Positions 49,072 to 58,620 are shown, counted from the stretch's first letter. The stretch: DNA of 64,000 nucleotides from CAVRXT01 sp963725655 (GCA_963725655.1 CAVRYY010000001.1:2294001-2358000); one strand, 5' to 3'. Numbers and translations are program-made. Notes: generated from the letters alone by a model not told the origin.

Positions 49072-51773
49072 CCGGCAACGAAATCCGACAGACGTTCTTG
49101 AAGTTCTTTGAAGGCAACGGGCACCGCATCGTCCGCAGCTCGTCGCTTGTCCCGATGAACGATCCCACCCTGCTTTTCACCAATGCCGGGATGAACCAGT
49201 TCAAAGACGTCTTTCTGGGCGCCGAACAGCGCGATTACCGCCGGGCCACTACCTGCCAGAAATGCGTCCGTGCGGGCGGCAAGCACAACGACCTGGAAAA
49301 CGTGGGCTTCACCAATCGCCACCACACGTTTTTCGAGATGCTCGGCAATTTCTCGTTCGGCGATTATTTCAAGAAGGAAGCGATCGCCTTCGCGTGGGAC
49401 CTCGTGACGTCGCCGCAGTGGTTCGGTATTCCCGTGGAAAAACTGTATGTGACTATTTTCAAGGGCGAGGACGGCATCGAGCGCGACGCCGAAGCGTACG
49501 AACACTGGCTCGGACAAGGGATAACGAAAGAGCGCATTTACGAATTCGGATCGCATGAAAATTTTTGGGCTATGGGCGATACCGGCCCTTGCGGCCCGTG
49601 CAGCGAGATTCACTACGACATGGGCCCGGTGGCTTCCGATAAGGGGCACGCCGATTGCGAATTCGGATGCGAGTGCGGCCGCTACGTCGAAATCTGGAAT
49701 TTGGTGTTTATGCAGTTCAATCGCGACGCAGCCGGCGCGCTCTTACCGCTGCCGCGTCCTTCCGTGGATACCGGCGCCGGTCTGGAACGAATCGCTGCGG
49801 TGCTGCAGGGGAAGATCAGCAACTTCGATACCGACCTGTTTCAGCCGCTGATGGCGGAAGCCGCAAAGCTCGCCGGGCTGCCCGCCGACAAAGAGGAAAT
49901 CCAAGCGTCGCTGCGAATTATCGCCGACCACTCGCGCGCCGCCACCTTCCTGATTTCCGACGGTGTGGTCCCCTCGAACGAAGGTCGCGGCTACGTGCTG
50001 CGAAAGATCATCCGGCGGGCGCTGCGGCACGCCAAACTAATCGAAGGCAAGTTCCCTTTCCTCTCGAAAATGTCGGTGGCGGTGCGATTGGAAATGCGCG
50101 ACGCATATCCCGAGCTGGAGGAGACAGCGGCCAGAGTCACCAAAGTGTTGGACGAAGAAGAACTTCGCTTCGCGCGCACCGTCGACGTGGGACTGGCCAA
50201 ACTTGACGAATTGATCACCGAGTTCAAGGCAGCGCGAGGCACCGACGCAGCCGCGGACGCGCTTTCGGGCCAGCAGGTTTTCAACCTGTACAGCACCCAT
50301 GGCCTGCCTCAGGATTTCATCAAAGACGTCACCCACGACCTGGGTGTGCCGGTTTTCTGGAACGAGTTTGATGCGGCCATGCTGGAAGAGCGCGAGCGCG
50401 CCAAAGCATCCTGGAAAGGCGGCAGCAAGGAAGCCGCCAATCCGATTTACGGAAAACTGGCCGAAACGTTCAAGACCGGCACCGACTTTTACTATGGAAC
50501 GACGTCGCGCGACTGCCACATTGAGGCCATCGTAACTAAGAACGGCCAAGTAAGCGAACTGAAGGCCGGCGAGTCTGGCGAGGTCGTACTCGATCGCACC
50601 GCGATCTACTCGGAATCGGGCGGCCAGCAGGCGGACACCGGAGCTTTCTACGACAATGACCTTTCGCTCGAAGTGGCGCAGGTGAGGGGCGCGTACTACC
50701 CGATTACCGGCTTGATCGCGCACCGGGTGGTGGCCAAGGAGGATTTGCAGGTGGGCGACCGCGTCGCGACGGTAGCGGACGCCCAGCGCCGCGCGCGCAG
50801 CAAGCGGAATCACACCGCTACGCACCTGCTGCACGCCGCGTTGCGCAACAATTTGGGCACCCACGTGAGGCAAGCCGGATCTTTGGTGGCGCCGAATCAT
50901 CTGCGTTTCGATTTCTCTCATTTCGCCGCGGTGGATCCCAGCGAGCTGAAAGAAATCGAAGAAGCGGTCAATGAAGAGATCTTAAGGAATACCAGGATCA
51001 CCACCGATCTGATGAACATCGATGACGCGTTGGCGTCAGGCGCGATCGCCTTTTTCGGCGATAAGTATCCCTCGGAGAACGTGCGCGTGGTGACCATCCT
51101 CGATTCCGCCGCTCCGCGCGGCTTCTATAGCAAGGAACTGTGCGGCGGCACCCACGTGGCTTGCAGCGGCGAAATCGGGATGTTCAAGATTCTCAGCGAA
51201 CAATCCGTCGCGGCCGGGGTTCGCCGAATCGAAGCAATCTCTGGAGATACCGCGCTGGCCGAATATCAACGCGCTCTGGCCACCCTGCGCGCTTTGGCCG
51301 GCCGCTTGAATGCGGGCGAGGATGAGCTGCTGGCGGCGGTGGATCGGCGAGAACTCGAGATCAAGACGCTGGAAAAGCAGCTCGAAGAGTTCCGACGGAA
51401 GGCGGCAGGATCGCTGGCCGAGGACCTGCTAGCTAAAGTCCGTCCCGTGAAGGATATCCGGCTAGTCGCGGCGCGCGTTACCGGCGTCGACCGCGATGGC
51501 ATGCGGCAATTGGTAGACACCCTGCGCCAAAAAATGGGCTCCGGGGTGGTGGTGCTACTTTCCGGCGATGACGGCAAAGTGGCGCTAATCGCTGGGGTTA
51601 CCAAGGACCTGATCCCCCGGCTGCATGCCGGCAAGATCGTGCAAGAGTTGGCCCGCCTGGTCGGCGGTTCGGGCGGCGGCAGGCCGGACCTCGCGGAGGC
51701 TGGCGGTAAAGACACATCCGCGATAGAAACGGCTTTGGAGCAGTTGATTCCCCTCCTCGAACGAATGTTATAA
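49068..51773 (+). CDS. alaS: Alanine--tRNA ligase
   Basis: Class II synthetase, 901 aa, close to the usual 870-900. The aminoacylation core has motif 1 near SLVPMNDPTLLFTNAGMNQF, GDTGPCGPCSEIHYD (motif 2 region) and the DTGAGLERI motif 3. The editing domain carries the zinc/editing ligands NHTATHLLHAALR (HxxxH) and SKELCGGTHVACSGEIG (C and H). The C-Ala region ends with VGGSGGGRPDLAEAGGKD. ATG 49068 begins MTGNEIRQTFLKFFEGNGH, the standard start. The murein transglycosylase gene follows 26 nt downstream. Confidence 0.97.
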   Translation: MTGNEIRQTFLKFFEGNGHRIVRSSSLVPMNDPTLLFTNAGMNQFKDVFLGAEQRDYRRATTCQKCVRAGGKHNDLENVGFTNRHHTFFEMLGNFSFGDYFKKEAIAFAWDLVTSPQWFGIPVEKLYVTIFKGEDGIERDAEAYEHWLGQGITKERIYEFGSHENFWAMGDTGPCGPCSEIHYDMGPVASDKGHADCEFGCECGRYVEIWNLVFMQFNRDAAGALLPLPRPSVDTGAGLERIAAVLQGKISNFDTDLFQPLMAEAAKLAGLPADKEEIQASLRIIADHSRAATFLISDGVVPSNEGRGYVLRKIIRRALRHAKLIEGKFPFLSKMSVAVRLEMRDAYPELEETAARVTKVLDEEELRFARTVDVGLAKLDELITEFKAARGTDAAADALSGQQVFNLYSTHGLPQDFIKDVTHDLGVPVFWNEFDAAMLEERERAKASWKGGSKEAANPIYGKLAETFKTGTDFYYGTTSRDCHIEAIVTKNGQVSELKAGESGEVVLDRTAIYSESGGQQADTGAFYDNDLSLEVAQVRGAYYPITGLIAHRVVAKEDLQVGDRVATVADAQRRARSKRNHTATHLLHAALRNNLGTHVRQAGSLVAPNHLRFDFSHFAAVDPSELKEIEEAVNEEILRNTRITTDLMNIDDALASGAIAFFGDKYPSENVRVVTILDSAAPRGFYSKELCGGTHVACSGEIGMFKILSEQSVAAGVRRIEAISGDTALAEYQRALATLRALAGRLNAGEDELLAAVDRRELEIKTLEKQLEEFRRKAAGSLAEDLLAKVRPVKDIRLVAARVTGVDRDGMRQLVDTLRQKMGSGVVVLLSGDDGKVALIAGVTKDLIPRLHAGKIVQELARLVGGSGGGRPDLAEAGGKDTSAIETALEQLIPLLERML

Positions 51774-51798
51774 TCGCTGTAGCGCCAGAGGATTACGC

Positions 51799-52599
51799 AT
51801 GTATCGTTATGGGTGTGCGTGGTCCCGTTTTGTTCTTGGAAGTCGATTCGTCTCTGCCTTCCCCCTCAAGATGTCAACTCGGTCCATCACGGTAGCAATT
51901 GCGCTCGCTGGGCTGTGGCTTAGTTCTGCTACAGCTACTCGGGCACAAATTGCATCCTATGTAGACGAACATGGAAAAGTTATCTACACAAACGACTCCC
52001 CGTCACCCCGGCGCACTGCTGTGAAGCCCCGGGCGCATCTCGACGGGCCGGCTCTGAGCGTCACGCCGCCCGATTCAACCGCCGTTTCCGTCGCTAGCCT
52101 TGGATTAATCTCTTCCAACGGTACGGAAAGCGGATTGGACCAAATCGTGCGGGAGGCCTCTGAGCGGCACAATCTCGATCCGGCGCTGGTGAAGGCTGTG
52201 ATCGGGACGGAGTCTGGATGGAATCCGAAAGCGGTGTCGAACAAAGGCGCCCTGGGCCTGATGCAGTTGATCCCTTCAACTGCCGGACGCATGGGCGTGA
52301 GCAACGCGTTCGATCCTGCTCAAAATGTGGATGGCGGGGCGCGGTATCTCCGCTCGCTGCTCGACCGGTACCACGGCAATCTGGAAATGTCCCTGGCGGC
52401 ATACAATGCCGGCGAGGGCGCTGTGGAGCGGTTTGGCGGCGTGCCAGCGTATCCGGAGACACGCGCTTACGTAAAAAAGGTGACGAACTCATACTTCCGA
52501 CCCGGCAGCGGCCGTGATCCGAAACTGTGGGAGCCTCGAAGACCCCCAGTCCGGCAGACCGTGACGCCCGATGGCCGGGTGATATTTACGAACGAATGA
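51799..52599 (+). CDS. Lytic transglycosylase with DUF4124 element
   Basis: Exported murein hydrolase of 266 aa. A signal sequence (SITVAIALAGLWLSSATATRAQ) is followed by a short DUF4124-like motif (YVDEHGKVIYTND), a linker, and a goose-lysozyme/SLT domain. Catalytic E138 lies in VIGTESGWNPKAVSNKGALG, with LMQLIPSTAGRMGV and SLAAYNAGEGAVERFGG. The C-terminus VTPDGRVIFTNE repeats the DUF4124-like pattern. ATG 51799 has AGAGG about 7 nt upstream and gives a long leader; ATG 51871 gives a shorter, more usual one. Its stop overlaps the amidase start (ATGA 52596-52599). Confidence 0.88.
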   Translation: MYRYGCAWSRFVLGSRFVSAFPLKMSTRSITVAIALAGLWLSSATATRAQIASYVDEHGKVIYTNDSPSPRRTAVKPRAHLDGPALSVTPPDSTAVSVASLGLISSNGTESGLDQIVREASERHNLDPALVKAVIGTESGWNPKAVSNKGALGLMQLIPSTAGRMGVSNAFDPAQNVDGGARYLRSLLDRYHGNLEMSLAAYNAGEGAVERFGGVPAYPETRAYVKKVTNSYFRPGSGRDPKLWEPRRPPVRQTVTPDGRVIFTNE

Positions 52600-54686
52600 C
52601 GCCCCAGGCGCATACCCAGTCTCTTCGTTCTCGCGCAGTTCAAGCCACCGCACCCGCGGCGCTGCTAGTCCTCGCTCTGCTTGGATCGGCGTTCCCTGCC
52701 CATGCACAGAAGCGCGTACCGGTTCACGAGCAATATCAGCAGGCCGTCAAACTCCGCGATAAATTGGAAAGTAAGAGCGAAAAGGATCGTACTCTCGCGG
52801 ATTACAAGACCGCGGCGAACGCTTTCCGCAAGATTTTCATGAGCACTTCGCGAATCCCGGAAGCTCCGGATTCCCTCTTTGCTGCGGCACGGCTGTACCG
52901 AGAGATGGGACGGCAGTTCGAACCCGAATATTTTGATACTGCGATCGTTACGTATCGCTTCCTGCTGCGGTCGTATACCAACAGCCACTACCGCGCCGAC
53001 GCGCTCTTTAGCATCGGTCAGATTCAGCAGCAGGATCAGGAGCGGCTGGACGACGCGAAAGCGACCTTCCAGGAATACTTGAAGCAATTCCCGAAAGACG
53101 AGAATGCCAACGATGCACGCGTTGCGCTGGACCAGATCGCCGAAGCGCGCGCCACCCAGCCGCACGCAGCGGCTGTCCCGGCTAACGCTCCGGCTGCGCC
53201 GGAGACAGACTCGCCAAGTCCCGCGAGCGGCGGTCCGCAAAGTAACGACCTGCCCGCGGGGGCGGCAACCTCCGGAGGCGCAACCGCCGCCCAGGGTTCG
53301 CGTCCACCACGGGTGACCAGCATTCGCTCGTGGAATGGCGATGACTACACACGGATCGTGGTGGACCTGGACAACAGCGTGAAGTTTCAGTCCAGCCGGA
53401 TTTTCTCTCCCGACCGCATTTACTTCGATCTGTACGGGGCCAAGCTGGCCCCGGGCCTGGCGGGCAAGACATTTGACGTCAACAATGGCTTTCTGAAGTC
53501 GATTCGCGCCGGGCAGAACAAGGCCGGCGTGGTGCGGCTCGTTTTGGATGTGGATAGCGTGCAGGAGTATTCAGCGTTCCTGCTGCAGCACCCCTACCGC
53601 CTGGTGATCAACGTTCAGGGAGCGCCGGCGCCAGCCGAGCAGGCGCTGAATCGCGGCAAGCAGCCGTCCACAAAATCGACCACTGCTGCGCCCGACAAGA
53701 CCGAGTCCGACGCGCCCGCCAATGCAGCGGCGCCCACGGATCCGCCCGAACCGAAGCTAACCGCGGCCACACCGTCGCCGGAGCTGCCCGACAACAAGCC
53801 GCCCGAGACGCCGATGCACCAACCCAAGGAACTGCCGATGCATCGCGCGGCGGCGCACAACAACATTACCCCGGGGACGACGCCGGGTTCCCAGTTGACC
53901 CACGACGGGCAGCGCTCGCTAACGCGCGCTCTGGGCTTGAAGATTAATCGCATCGTCATCGACGCCGGACACGGCGGCCACGACACTGGGACCATCGGCC
54001 CGCACGGGCTGCTGGAGAAGGATTTGTGCCTGGACGTGGCGTTGCGGCTCGGCACTATGATCGAGGAACGGCTCCCCGGCGCGGAGGTGGTGTATACCCG
54101 CAAGGACGACACTTTTGTTTCACTGGAGCAGCGCACCGCAATCGCCAACCAGGCGCGCGCCGACTTGTTTATCTCCATTCACGCCAATTCGAGCCACGAT
54201 CCGAAGGCGCGGGGAATCGAAACCTTCTACCTGAACTTTTCCACTTCCCAGGACGCCATGGAAGTGGCCGCGCGTGAAAATGCTCTGGCGCAAACGCCGA
54301 TTCACGACTTGCAGGACATGATCCAGAAGATCGCCCGGAACGAGAAGATTGAAGAATCCAAGGAACTCGCCGGGGACATTCAGACTTCCCTTTCCAAGAA
54401 GCTGCAGCAAACCAACCATGCGGAGATGAGCCGCGGCGTGAAGCGCGCGCCGTTCGTGGTGCTGATCGGGGCGGAGATGCCGTCGGTGCTGACCGAGATC
54501 TCGTTTATCAGCAACCCAACCGACGAAAAGCTGCTAAAGAAGACCGAGGAACGAGACGTGGTGGCCGAAGGGTTGTTCCGCGGAGTGAGCAGTTACCTGG
54601 CCAGCCTCAATAGCTTGAACTTCAAGCAGCAGAAAGTGGTCGCGATCCGGCCCGCTTCCCTGGCGCAAGACGGGAACCCTAAGTAG
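52596..54686 (+). CDS. N-acetylmuramoyl-L-alanine amidase (AmiC-like) with tetratricopeptide-like and AMIN domains
   Basis: Periplasmic zinc amidase, 696 aa, that cleaves septal peptidoglycan. Domains in order: signal peptide (about 1-38); a helical repeat region (about 40-180, ALFSIGQIQQQDQERLDDAK, TPR-like); a Pro/Ala-rich linker; an AMIN domain (about 250-345, VTSIRSWNGDDYTRIVVDLD); a second disordered linker; and Amidase_3 (about 440-670). Zinc ligands are seen in IDAGHGGHDTG, GLLEKDLCLDVAL and SIHANSS, and the catalytic Glu in LTEISFISNPTDEKLL. ATG 52596 is set by the ATGA overlap with the transglycosylase. An AMIN domain usually directs such enzymes to the septum. Confidence 0.93.
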   Translation: MTPQAHTQSLRSRAVQATAPAALLVLALLGSAFPAHAQKRVPVHEQYQQAVKLRDKLESKSEKDRTLADYKTAANAFRKIFMSTSRIPEAPDSLFAAARLYREMGRQFEPEYFDTAIVTYRFLLRSYTNSHYRADALFSIGQIQQQDQERLDDAKATFQEYLKQFPKDENANDARVALDQIAEARATQPHAAAVPANAPAAPETDSPSPASGGPQSNDLPAGAATSGGATAAQGSRPPRVTSIRSWNGDDYTRIVVDLDNSVKFQSSRIFSPDRIYFDLYGAKLAPGLAGKTFDVNNGFLKSIRAGQNKAGVVRLVLDVDSVQEYSAFLLQHPYRLVINVQGAPAPAEQALNRGKQPSTKSTTAAPDKTESDAPANAAAPTDPPEPKLTAATPSPELPDNKPPETPMHQPKELPMHRAAAHNNITPGTTPGSQLTHDGQRSLTRALGLKINRIVIDAGHGGHDTGTIGPHGLLEKDLCLDVALRLGTMIEERLPGAEVVYTRKDDTFVSLEQRTAIANQARADLFISIHANSSHDPKARGIETFYLNFSTSQDAMEVAARENALAQTPIHDLQDMIQKIARNEKIEESKELAGDIQTSLSKKLQQTNHAEMSRGVKRAPFVVLIGAEMPSVLTEISFISNPTDEKLLKKTEERDVVAEGLFRGVSSYLASLNSLNFKQQKVVAIRPASLAQDGNPK

Positions 54687-54707
54687 AATATCAGCGTCTA
54701 ATCCATC

Positions 54708-55316
54708 ATGAGAATTGTCGCTCGCTTCCAAATCGCGGCGGTGCTGTGGCTGGGTCTGGCCATGGCTTTCGCCTTGCCGGCCGCTACCACGGCCCCTTCT
54801 GCGCAGACCAGCACTCGGCTCCCCGATTCGTTCTCCGGATGGACTGGAGGGCCCCAAACGTCCCTGGAGGCCTCCACAGTGGCCGGCGGCGCTAACACCG
54901 CCATCCTGGGCGAGTACGGCTATGTCGCCGGTTGGGACCGCGGCTACAGCAAAGGCGGGAATTCGGTGGAAGTTCGCCTATATCAGACCAAGGACCCCAG
55001 CGACGGATATGGGTTGTATTCGTACCTGCGGGCACCGGAGATGCATGGAACAGACATTACCGAGCATTCGTCGATCTCCTCGGCTCGCGCACTGATCCTG
55101 CAGGGCAATTTCGTGGTGGACGTCACCGGGAAGGATTTCTCGGTGGTCGCGCCAGACCTGAAAGCGCTGATCGCCGCGCTGGCACCCCACGCCGAATCGG
55201 GGGCCTATCCGATTCTGTGGCAGCACTTGCCGTTGGCCGGGATGGAGTCGAAATCCGATCATTACGTTTTGGGACCGGAAGCCTTGAACGCATTTCTTTC
55301 CTCTCGGGGAGGGTGA
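54708..55316 (+). CDS. Exported DUF6599-like protein, N-terminal part before a frameshift
   Basis: A signal peptide (ALPAATTAPSAQT end) opens a 202-aa frame that reads WTGGPQTSLEASTVAGGANTAILGEYGYVAGWDRGYSKG and on to YVLGPEALNAFLSSRGG. In intact relatives, as I recall them, the end of this stretch continues FLPLGEGDWLGFAHG. Here that continuation is found in the +1 frame from about 55299, so a one-base insertion in CTTTCC near 55297 probably breaks the gene. Unknown function; the family is common in Acidobacteria as an exported protein. It follows the amidase by 21 nt, probably in the same operon. Confidence 0.72.
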   Translation: MRIVARFQIAAVLWLGLAMAFALPAATTAPSAQTSTRLPDSFSGWTGGPQTSLEASTVAGGANTAILGEYGYVAGWDRGYSKGGNSVEVRLYQTKDPSDGYGLYSYLRAPEMHGTDITEHSSISSARALILQGNFVVDVTGKDFSVVAPDLKALIAALAPHAESGAYPILWQHLPLAGMESKSDHYVLGPEALNAFLSSRGG

Positions 55317-55350
55317 CTGGCTGGGGTTTGCTCATGGCGCGGAAGCGGAG

Positions 55351-55878
55351 GTGGCGCGGTATCGGATACATGGGGACGAATTGACGCTGCTGGTGGTTGA
55401 CTTCCCTACCCCGCAGATCGCCACGAGCCAGCTCGAACAATTCTCGCAACGCTTCAATTTGAATGCGGCGAATCCGGGTGATGCGCGGCCGGCGGTTTAC
55501 GCGCGACGGGAATTGACGATGGTCGGGTTAGTGGCCGGCGCGCACAGCCAGGCGGAAGCCGACACGCTGCTGGGTGAGGTGCACTCGGCGATACATGTGA
55601 CCTGGAACGAGCCGGGCGCTGCTTTCACCGAGCCAGGGATCGGGCCTATCGTCGTCGGAATCATCGTGGGAACCGGGGTGATCTGCATGTTCGCGGTGAT
55701 TGCGGGAGTGGCGTTTGGCGGCGTGCGGCTGCTGGTGAAGCGTTTGTTGCCCGGCAAAGTGTTCGATCGCGATAGCCAATTGCAGGTGCTGCAGCTTGGA
55801 TTGGGAAGCAAGCCGATTCAGGTGCAGGATTTCTATGGGATCGCTAAGCCCGAAGGCGCCAAACCTCCGGTGGAGTAA
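55351..55878 (+). CDS. DUF6599-like protein, C-terminal part in the shifted frame
   Basis: The second half of the gene begun at 54708. It reads from GDWLGFAHGAEAEVARYRIHG (before the GTG at 55351) to a membrane segment GPIVVGIIVGTGVICMFAVIAGV near the end and a short cytoplasmic tail. Both halves together give about 389 aa with one C-terminal membrane helix. As written, 175 aa from GTG 55351 have no ribosome binding site of their own. Either a sequencing error or a recent frameshift. Confidence 0.68.
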   Translation: MARYRIHGDELTLLVVDFPTPQIATSQLEQFSQRFNLNAANPGDARPAVYARRELTMVGLVAGAHSQAEADTLLGEVHSAIHVTWNEPGAAFTEPGIGPIVVGIIVGTGVICMFAVIAGVAFGGVRLLVKRLLPGKVFDRDSQLQVLQLGLGSKPIQVQDFYGIAKPEGAKPPVE

Positions 55879-55893
55879 GCGGCGTCTGCCGCG

Positions 55894-56724
55894 TCAGATC
55901 TTGCGCAGCACGGCCGTTCCGGATTTGTCCGGAATGGGAATTACCTTCTCGGGCTTGTCGGCCAGAAATTCGTCCACTGCCTTTTCCGCTCCGGTCCAGC
56001 ACAGGTTGGCGTAATCATGCAGGATCAGGAAGCCGCCCGGAACGAGGCGCGGATAAAAATATCGCAGCGCGGCCTGGAATGGAGCGTATAAGTCGCAATC
56101 CAGATGAACCAGGCAGAACGATAGATTTTCGGGCATTTGAGAAGCGGAGTCCGGGAAATATCCCTGGATGCAGCGGACATTCTCCGAGCCCACCAGCGAC
56201 TGTACGGCGGAAAGCGAAGTGTCACTGAATTGCATTACCGCTGCGGCGTCCACTCCCTGCAAGTCATCCGCAGGAAAACCGGCGAAGGTATCGAGAAGAT
56301 AGGCGGTGGCGCCGATCTTGCGAGCCAGGGCGGCGAGAAGAAATGCGGTGTTGCCCTTGTAGACGCCAAGCTCGGCGATATCACCGCGCAGGCCTTCCTT
56401 AAGGATTTGGTCACACACCATATTCAGGAAATAAAAGCGGGTCAGGTCGCCGCGATTGTTCACCTGATTGCCCTTGAAAAACGCGCGGGCGCTGCGGGGC
56501 CGGAAGGCGCCGCCACTCCGAACGTATTCGGCATAACTATCGGAGTAGCGGTCCGGCAAGTAGCCAACGTAAGTCCCCGGCCAGATGCTGGTGATGCCCA
56601 AGCGGCACGGCAGTGAGCGAAGCCGGGTGTAGATGGCTTTGCGCAAGCGAGCGGGATCGGTGAAAAGGCGCCGCAGGCGCGTGAAAAACGATTCGGGATG
56701 ACGTGCGCTGACGACGCTTTCCAT
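55894..56724 (-). CDS. TylF/MycF-type O-methyltransferase
   Basis: A 276-aa SAM-dependent methyltransferase that usually methylates sugar hydroxyls. Motif I is DIAELGVYKGNTAFLLAAL near residue 115, the acidic strand YLLDTFAGFPADDLQG binds SAM, and the metal-ligand region is LVHLDCDLYAPFQAALR with LVPGGFLILHDYANL. ATG 56724 overlaps the stop of the glycosyltransferase by one base (TAATG), so the two are coupled. Last gene of the glycan operon; it likely decorates a sugar of the polymer. The substrate is unknown. Confidence 0.88.
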   Translation of the reverse strand: MESVVSARHPESFFTRLRRLFTDPARLRKAIYTRLRSLPCRLGITSIWPGTYVGYLPDRYSDSYAEYVRSGGAFRPRSARAFFKGNQVNNRGDLTRFYFLNMVCDQILKEGLRGDIAELGVYKGNTAFLLAALARKIGATAYLLDTFAGFPADDLQGVDAAAVMQFSDTSLSAVQSLVGSENVRCIQGYFPDSASQMPENLSFCLVHLDCDLYAPFQAALRYFYPRLVPGGFLILHDYANLCWTGAEKAVDEFLADKPEKVIPIPDKSGTAVLRKI

Positions 56725-57995
56725 TACGCACCTGTCCGCACGGGCTGCGGGATGCCCGGCGCGAGCAGTTCGGCGGCCGCCTGTACCACCTGATCGACGG
56801 AGATGGTGCGCAGGCAATAGGGCTGATCGAAGATGCAGCGATCCGAACACGGGCGGCACCAAAAGCCTTCGCGAATGACCACACGATTCTGGCTGCCGAC
56901 CGGGCCAAACCATGCCGGAGTGTTCGGCCCGAAAATCCCCACCACGCGGGTGCCCAGCGCGGTAGCCACATGCATCGGTCCGCTATCGTTGCAAATCACC
57001 ACGCTGCATCGCGCCAGCACCGCGGCAAATTCGCGCAGCGGGAGCCCGACGCGGACGAACCCGCGGCCTTGCGCGGAGGTCTTGTGGGGCTCTTCAAACC
57101 ACAGGATTTTCGCGGAGAATTGAGCGGCCAAGCGCTCGCCGGCGGCGCGAAAGTTTTCCTCGCCCCATTGGCGAGTGGCTACGCGCGCACCGGGGTGCAA
57201 GCCGATCACCAAGTCGTGCTCGCCGATTCCCTGCTGGGCGAGAAATTGCGCCGCAGCCTGGTGATCGGCGGGAGAGAGTTTCAGCCGGGGCTGGGCGTCC
57301 AGGATCGGCTGGCCCAGGTGCTCGAGCAAGTGCAGCCAGCGGCTGGCGTAATGCGGATGCTCGACGTCGGGCGCGGCCACATCGGTAAGAAAACACTTCC
57401 CGCCATAAAATCCGTAGCCCACACGTTGGTTGGCGCGAGTGAGCCACAAAAACCAATTGTCGCGGATATCGGCGCGAGGACTAAGCGCCAGATCGAATTT
57501 TTCGCGGCGCAACGCGCGGGTGACGCGGGCCATGCGCATCCACGAGGAGGAAAAGGGATTGTGCTTCTTCCAACGGGATACGGCGACGATCCAGGGGACC
57601 TCGACGGCGACGAGTTCGTCGACCAGCTTTTCGCTTTCGATCAGCGGGAAGAAGCGGGGATTGCCGGCCAGGACGATCCGTGCGTCGGGATAATGGAAGC
57701 GCAGGTTCTGGAGAAAGGGCAGGACCAGAGCCACATCGCCCAGCTGCCCGTATTCAACGACCAAAATCTTGAAGGGGTTCGGGGCGCCCGCGGGCCGGCG
57801 CGGCCTTCCGGCATCCATCGCGCGGACAAACGGGGCCAAAATCGTTTCCGCCAGACGGATCAGGCGCCACCTGTTCGGGGAAAACTTGGAGACGCAGCCA
57901 CGGGCGGCGGCTTCTGCATCGCGCTGCGAGAGTGCATGCAGACCCGGCGGCAGCGCGGGAGGTGAAGATCCGTCGTGATGGGCGGGCGCGGGCAT
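56724..57995 (-). CDS. Glycosyltransferase family 9 (heptosyltransferase-like)
   Basis: A 423-aa GT-B glycosyltransferase. After a variable N-terminal stretch the core begins ILVVEYGQLGDVALVLPFL near residue 75, the GT9 start. The C-terminal domain has IGLHPGARVATRQWGEENF, VICNDSGPMHVATALGTRVVGIFG, which is the ADP-heptose-binding region, and a Cys-rich end CRPCSDRCIFDQPYC. ATG 57995 lies 4 nt after the stop of the phosphoheptose isomerase. A role in lipopolysaccharide core or a related glycan is likely; the exact acceptor cannot be told. Confidence 0.9.
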   Translation of the reverse strand: MPAPAHHDGSSPPALPPGLHALSQRDAEAAARGCVSKFSPNRWRLIRLAETILAPFVRAMDAGRPRRPAGAPNPFKILVVEYGQLGDVALVLPFLQNLRFHYPDARIVLAGNPRFFPLIESEKLVDELVAVEVPWIVAVSRWKKHNPFSSSWMRMARVTRALRREKFDLALSPRADIRDNWFLWLTRANQRVGYGFYGGKCFLTDVAAPDVEHPHYASRWLHLLEHLGQPILDAQPRLKLSPADHQAAAQFLAQQGIGEHDLVIGLHPGARVATRQWGEENFRAAGERLAAQFSAKILWFEEPHKTSAQGRGFVRVGLPLREFAAVLARCSVVICNDSGPMHVATALGTRVVGIFGPNTPAWFGPVGSQNRVVIREGFWCRPCSDRCIFDQPYCLRTISVDQVVQAAAELLAPGIPQPVRTGA

Positions 57996-57999
57996 GTGG

Positions 58000-58620
58000 C
58001 TAATCGCCGCGGCTCCTCGAGCGAATGGCCGGAGCTGCTTCCTCGGCCACCAGGAAGGAGCCTTCCACGATCTTGCTGATGATGTGACCAATTAATATGT
58101 GCGATTCCTGAATGCGCGAAGTGACGTCGGAAGGAACGCAGATGCAAAGATCAACGCTGGCGGCCAGTTTGCCGCCGGAGCGGCCGGTTAGCCCGATGGT
58201 AAATGCGCCGAGTTGCCTGGCCGCGGCCGCGCCGCGCAGGACGTTTTCGGAGTTACCGCTGGTGGAAATGGCGAGGACCACGTCGCCAGACTTTCCGAGA
58301 GCCTGGACCTGGCGGGAAAAGATTTCGGCGAAGCCATAGTCGTTGCTCACCGCGGTGAGCGCGGAGGTATCGGTGGTGAGGGCGATGGCGGCGAGGGCTT
58401 TGCGGTCAGCCTCAAAGCGTCCGACAAATTCCGCGGCAATGTGCTGGGCGTCGGAGGCGCTACCGCCGTTTCCGAAGACGAGCAATTTGCTACCTTCGCG
58501 GAGGCGGCGCAGGATGATGGCCGCGGCTTCGGCGATGGGGCCGGCACAATCGGCGGCGAGCTGCTGCTTGACGGCAACGCTTGCTTCGATTTCGCGGGCG
58601 ATCTGAGCTTTAACGTCCAT
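58000..58620 (-). CDS. gmhA: Phosphoheptose isomerase (sedoheptulose 7-phosphate isomerase)
   Basis: SIS-domain protein, 206 aa, converting sedoheptulose 7-phosphate to D-glycero-manno-heptose 7-phosphate, the first step of ADP-heptose synthesis. It reads LLVFGNGGSASDAQHIAAEF near 50, where a Ser and Asp bind phosphate and His binds zinc. AISTSGNSENVL near 118 and ESHILIGHIISKIVE, with the second zinc His, follow. ATG 58620 overlaps the previous gene by 11 nt. The rest of the heptose pathway (HldE, HldD) is not in the window. It supports the heptosyltransferase downstream. Confidence 0.92.
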   Translation of the reverse strand: MDVKAQIAREIEASVAVKQQLAADCAGPIAEAAAIILRRLREGSKLLVFGNGGSASDAQHIAAEFVGRFEADRKALAAIALTTDTSALTAVSNDYGFAEIFSRQVQALGKSGDVVLAISTSGNSENVLRGAAAARQLGAFTIGLTGRSGGKLAASVDLCICVPSDVTSRIQESHILIGHIISKIVEGSFLVAEEAAPAIRSRSRGD

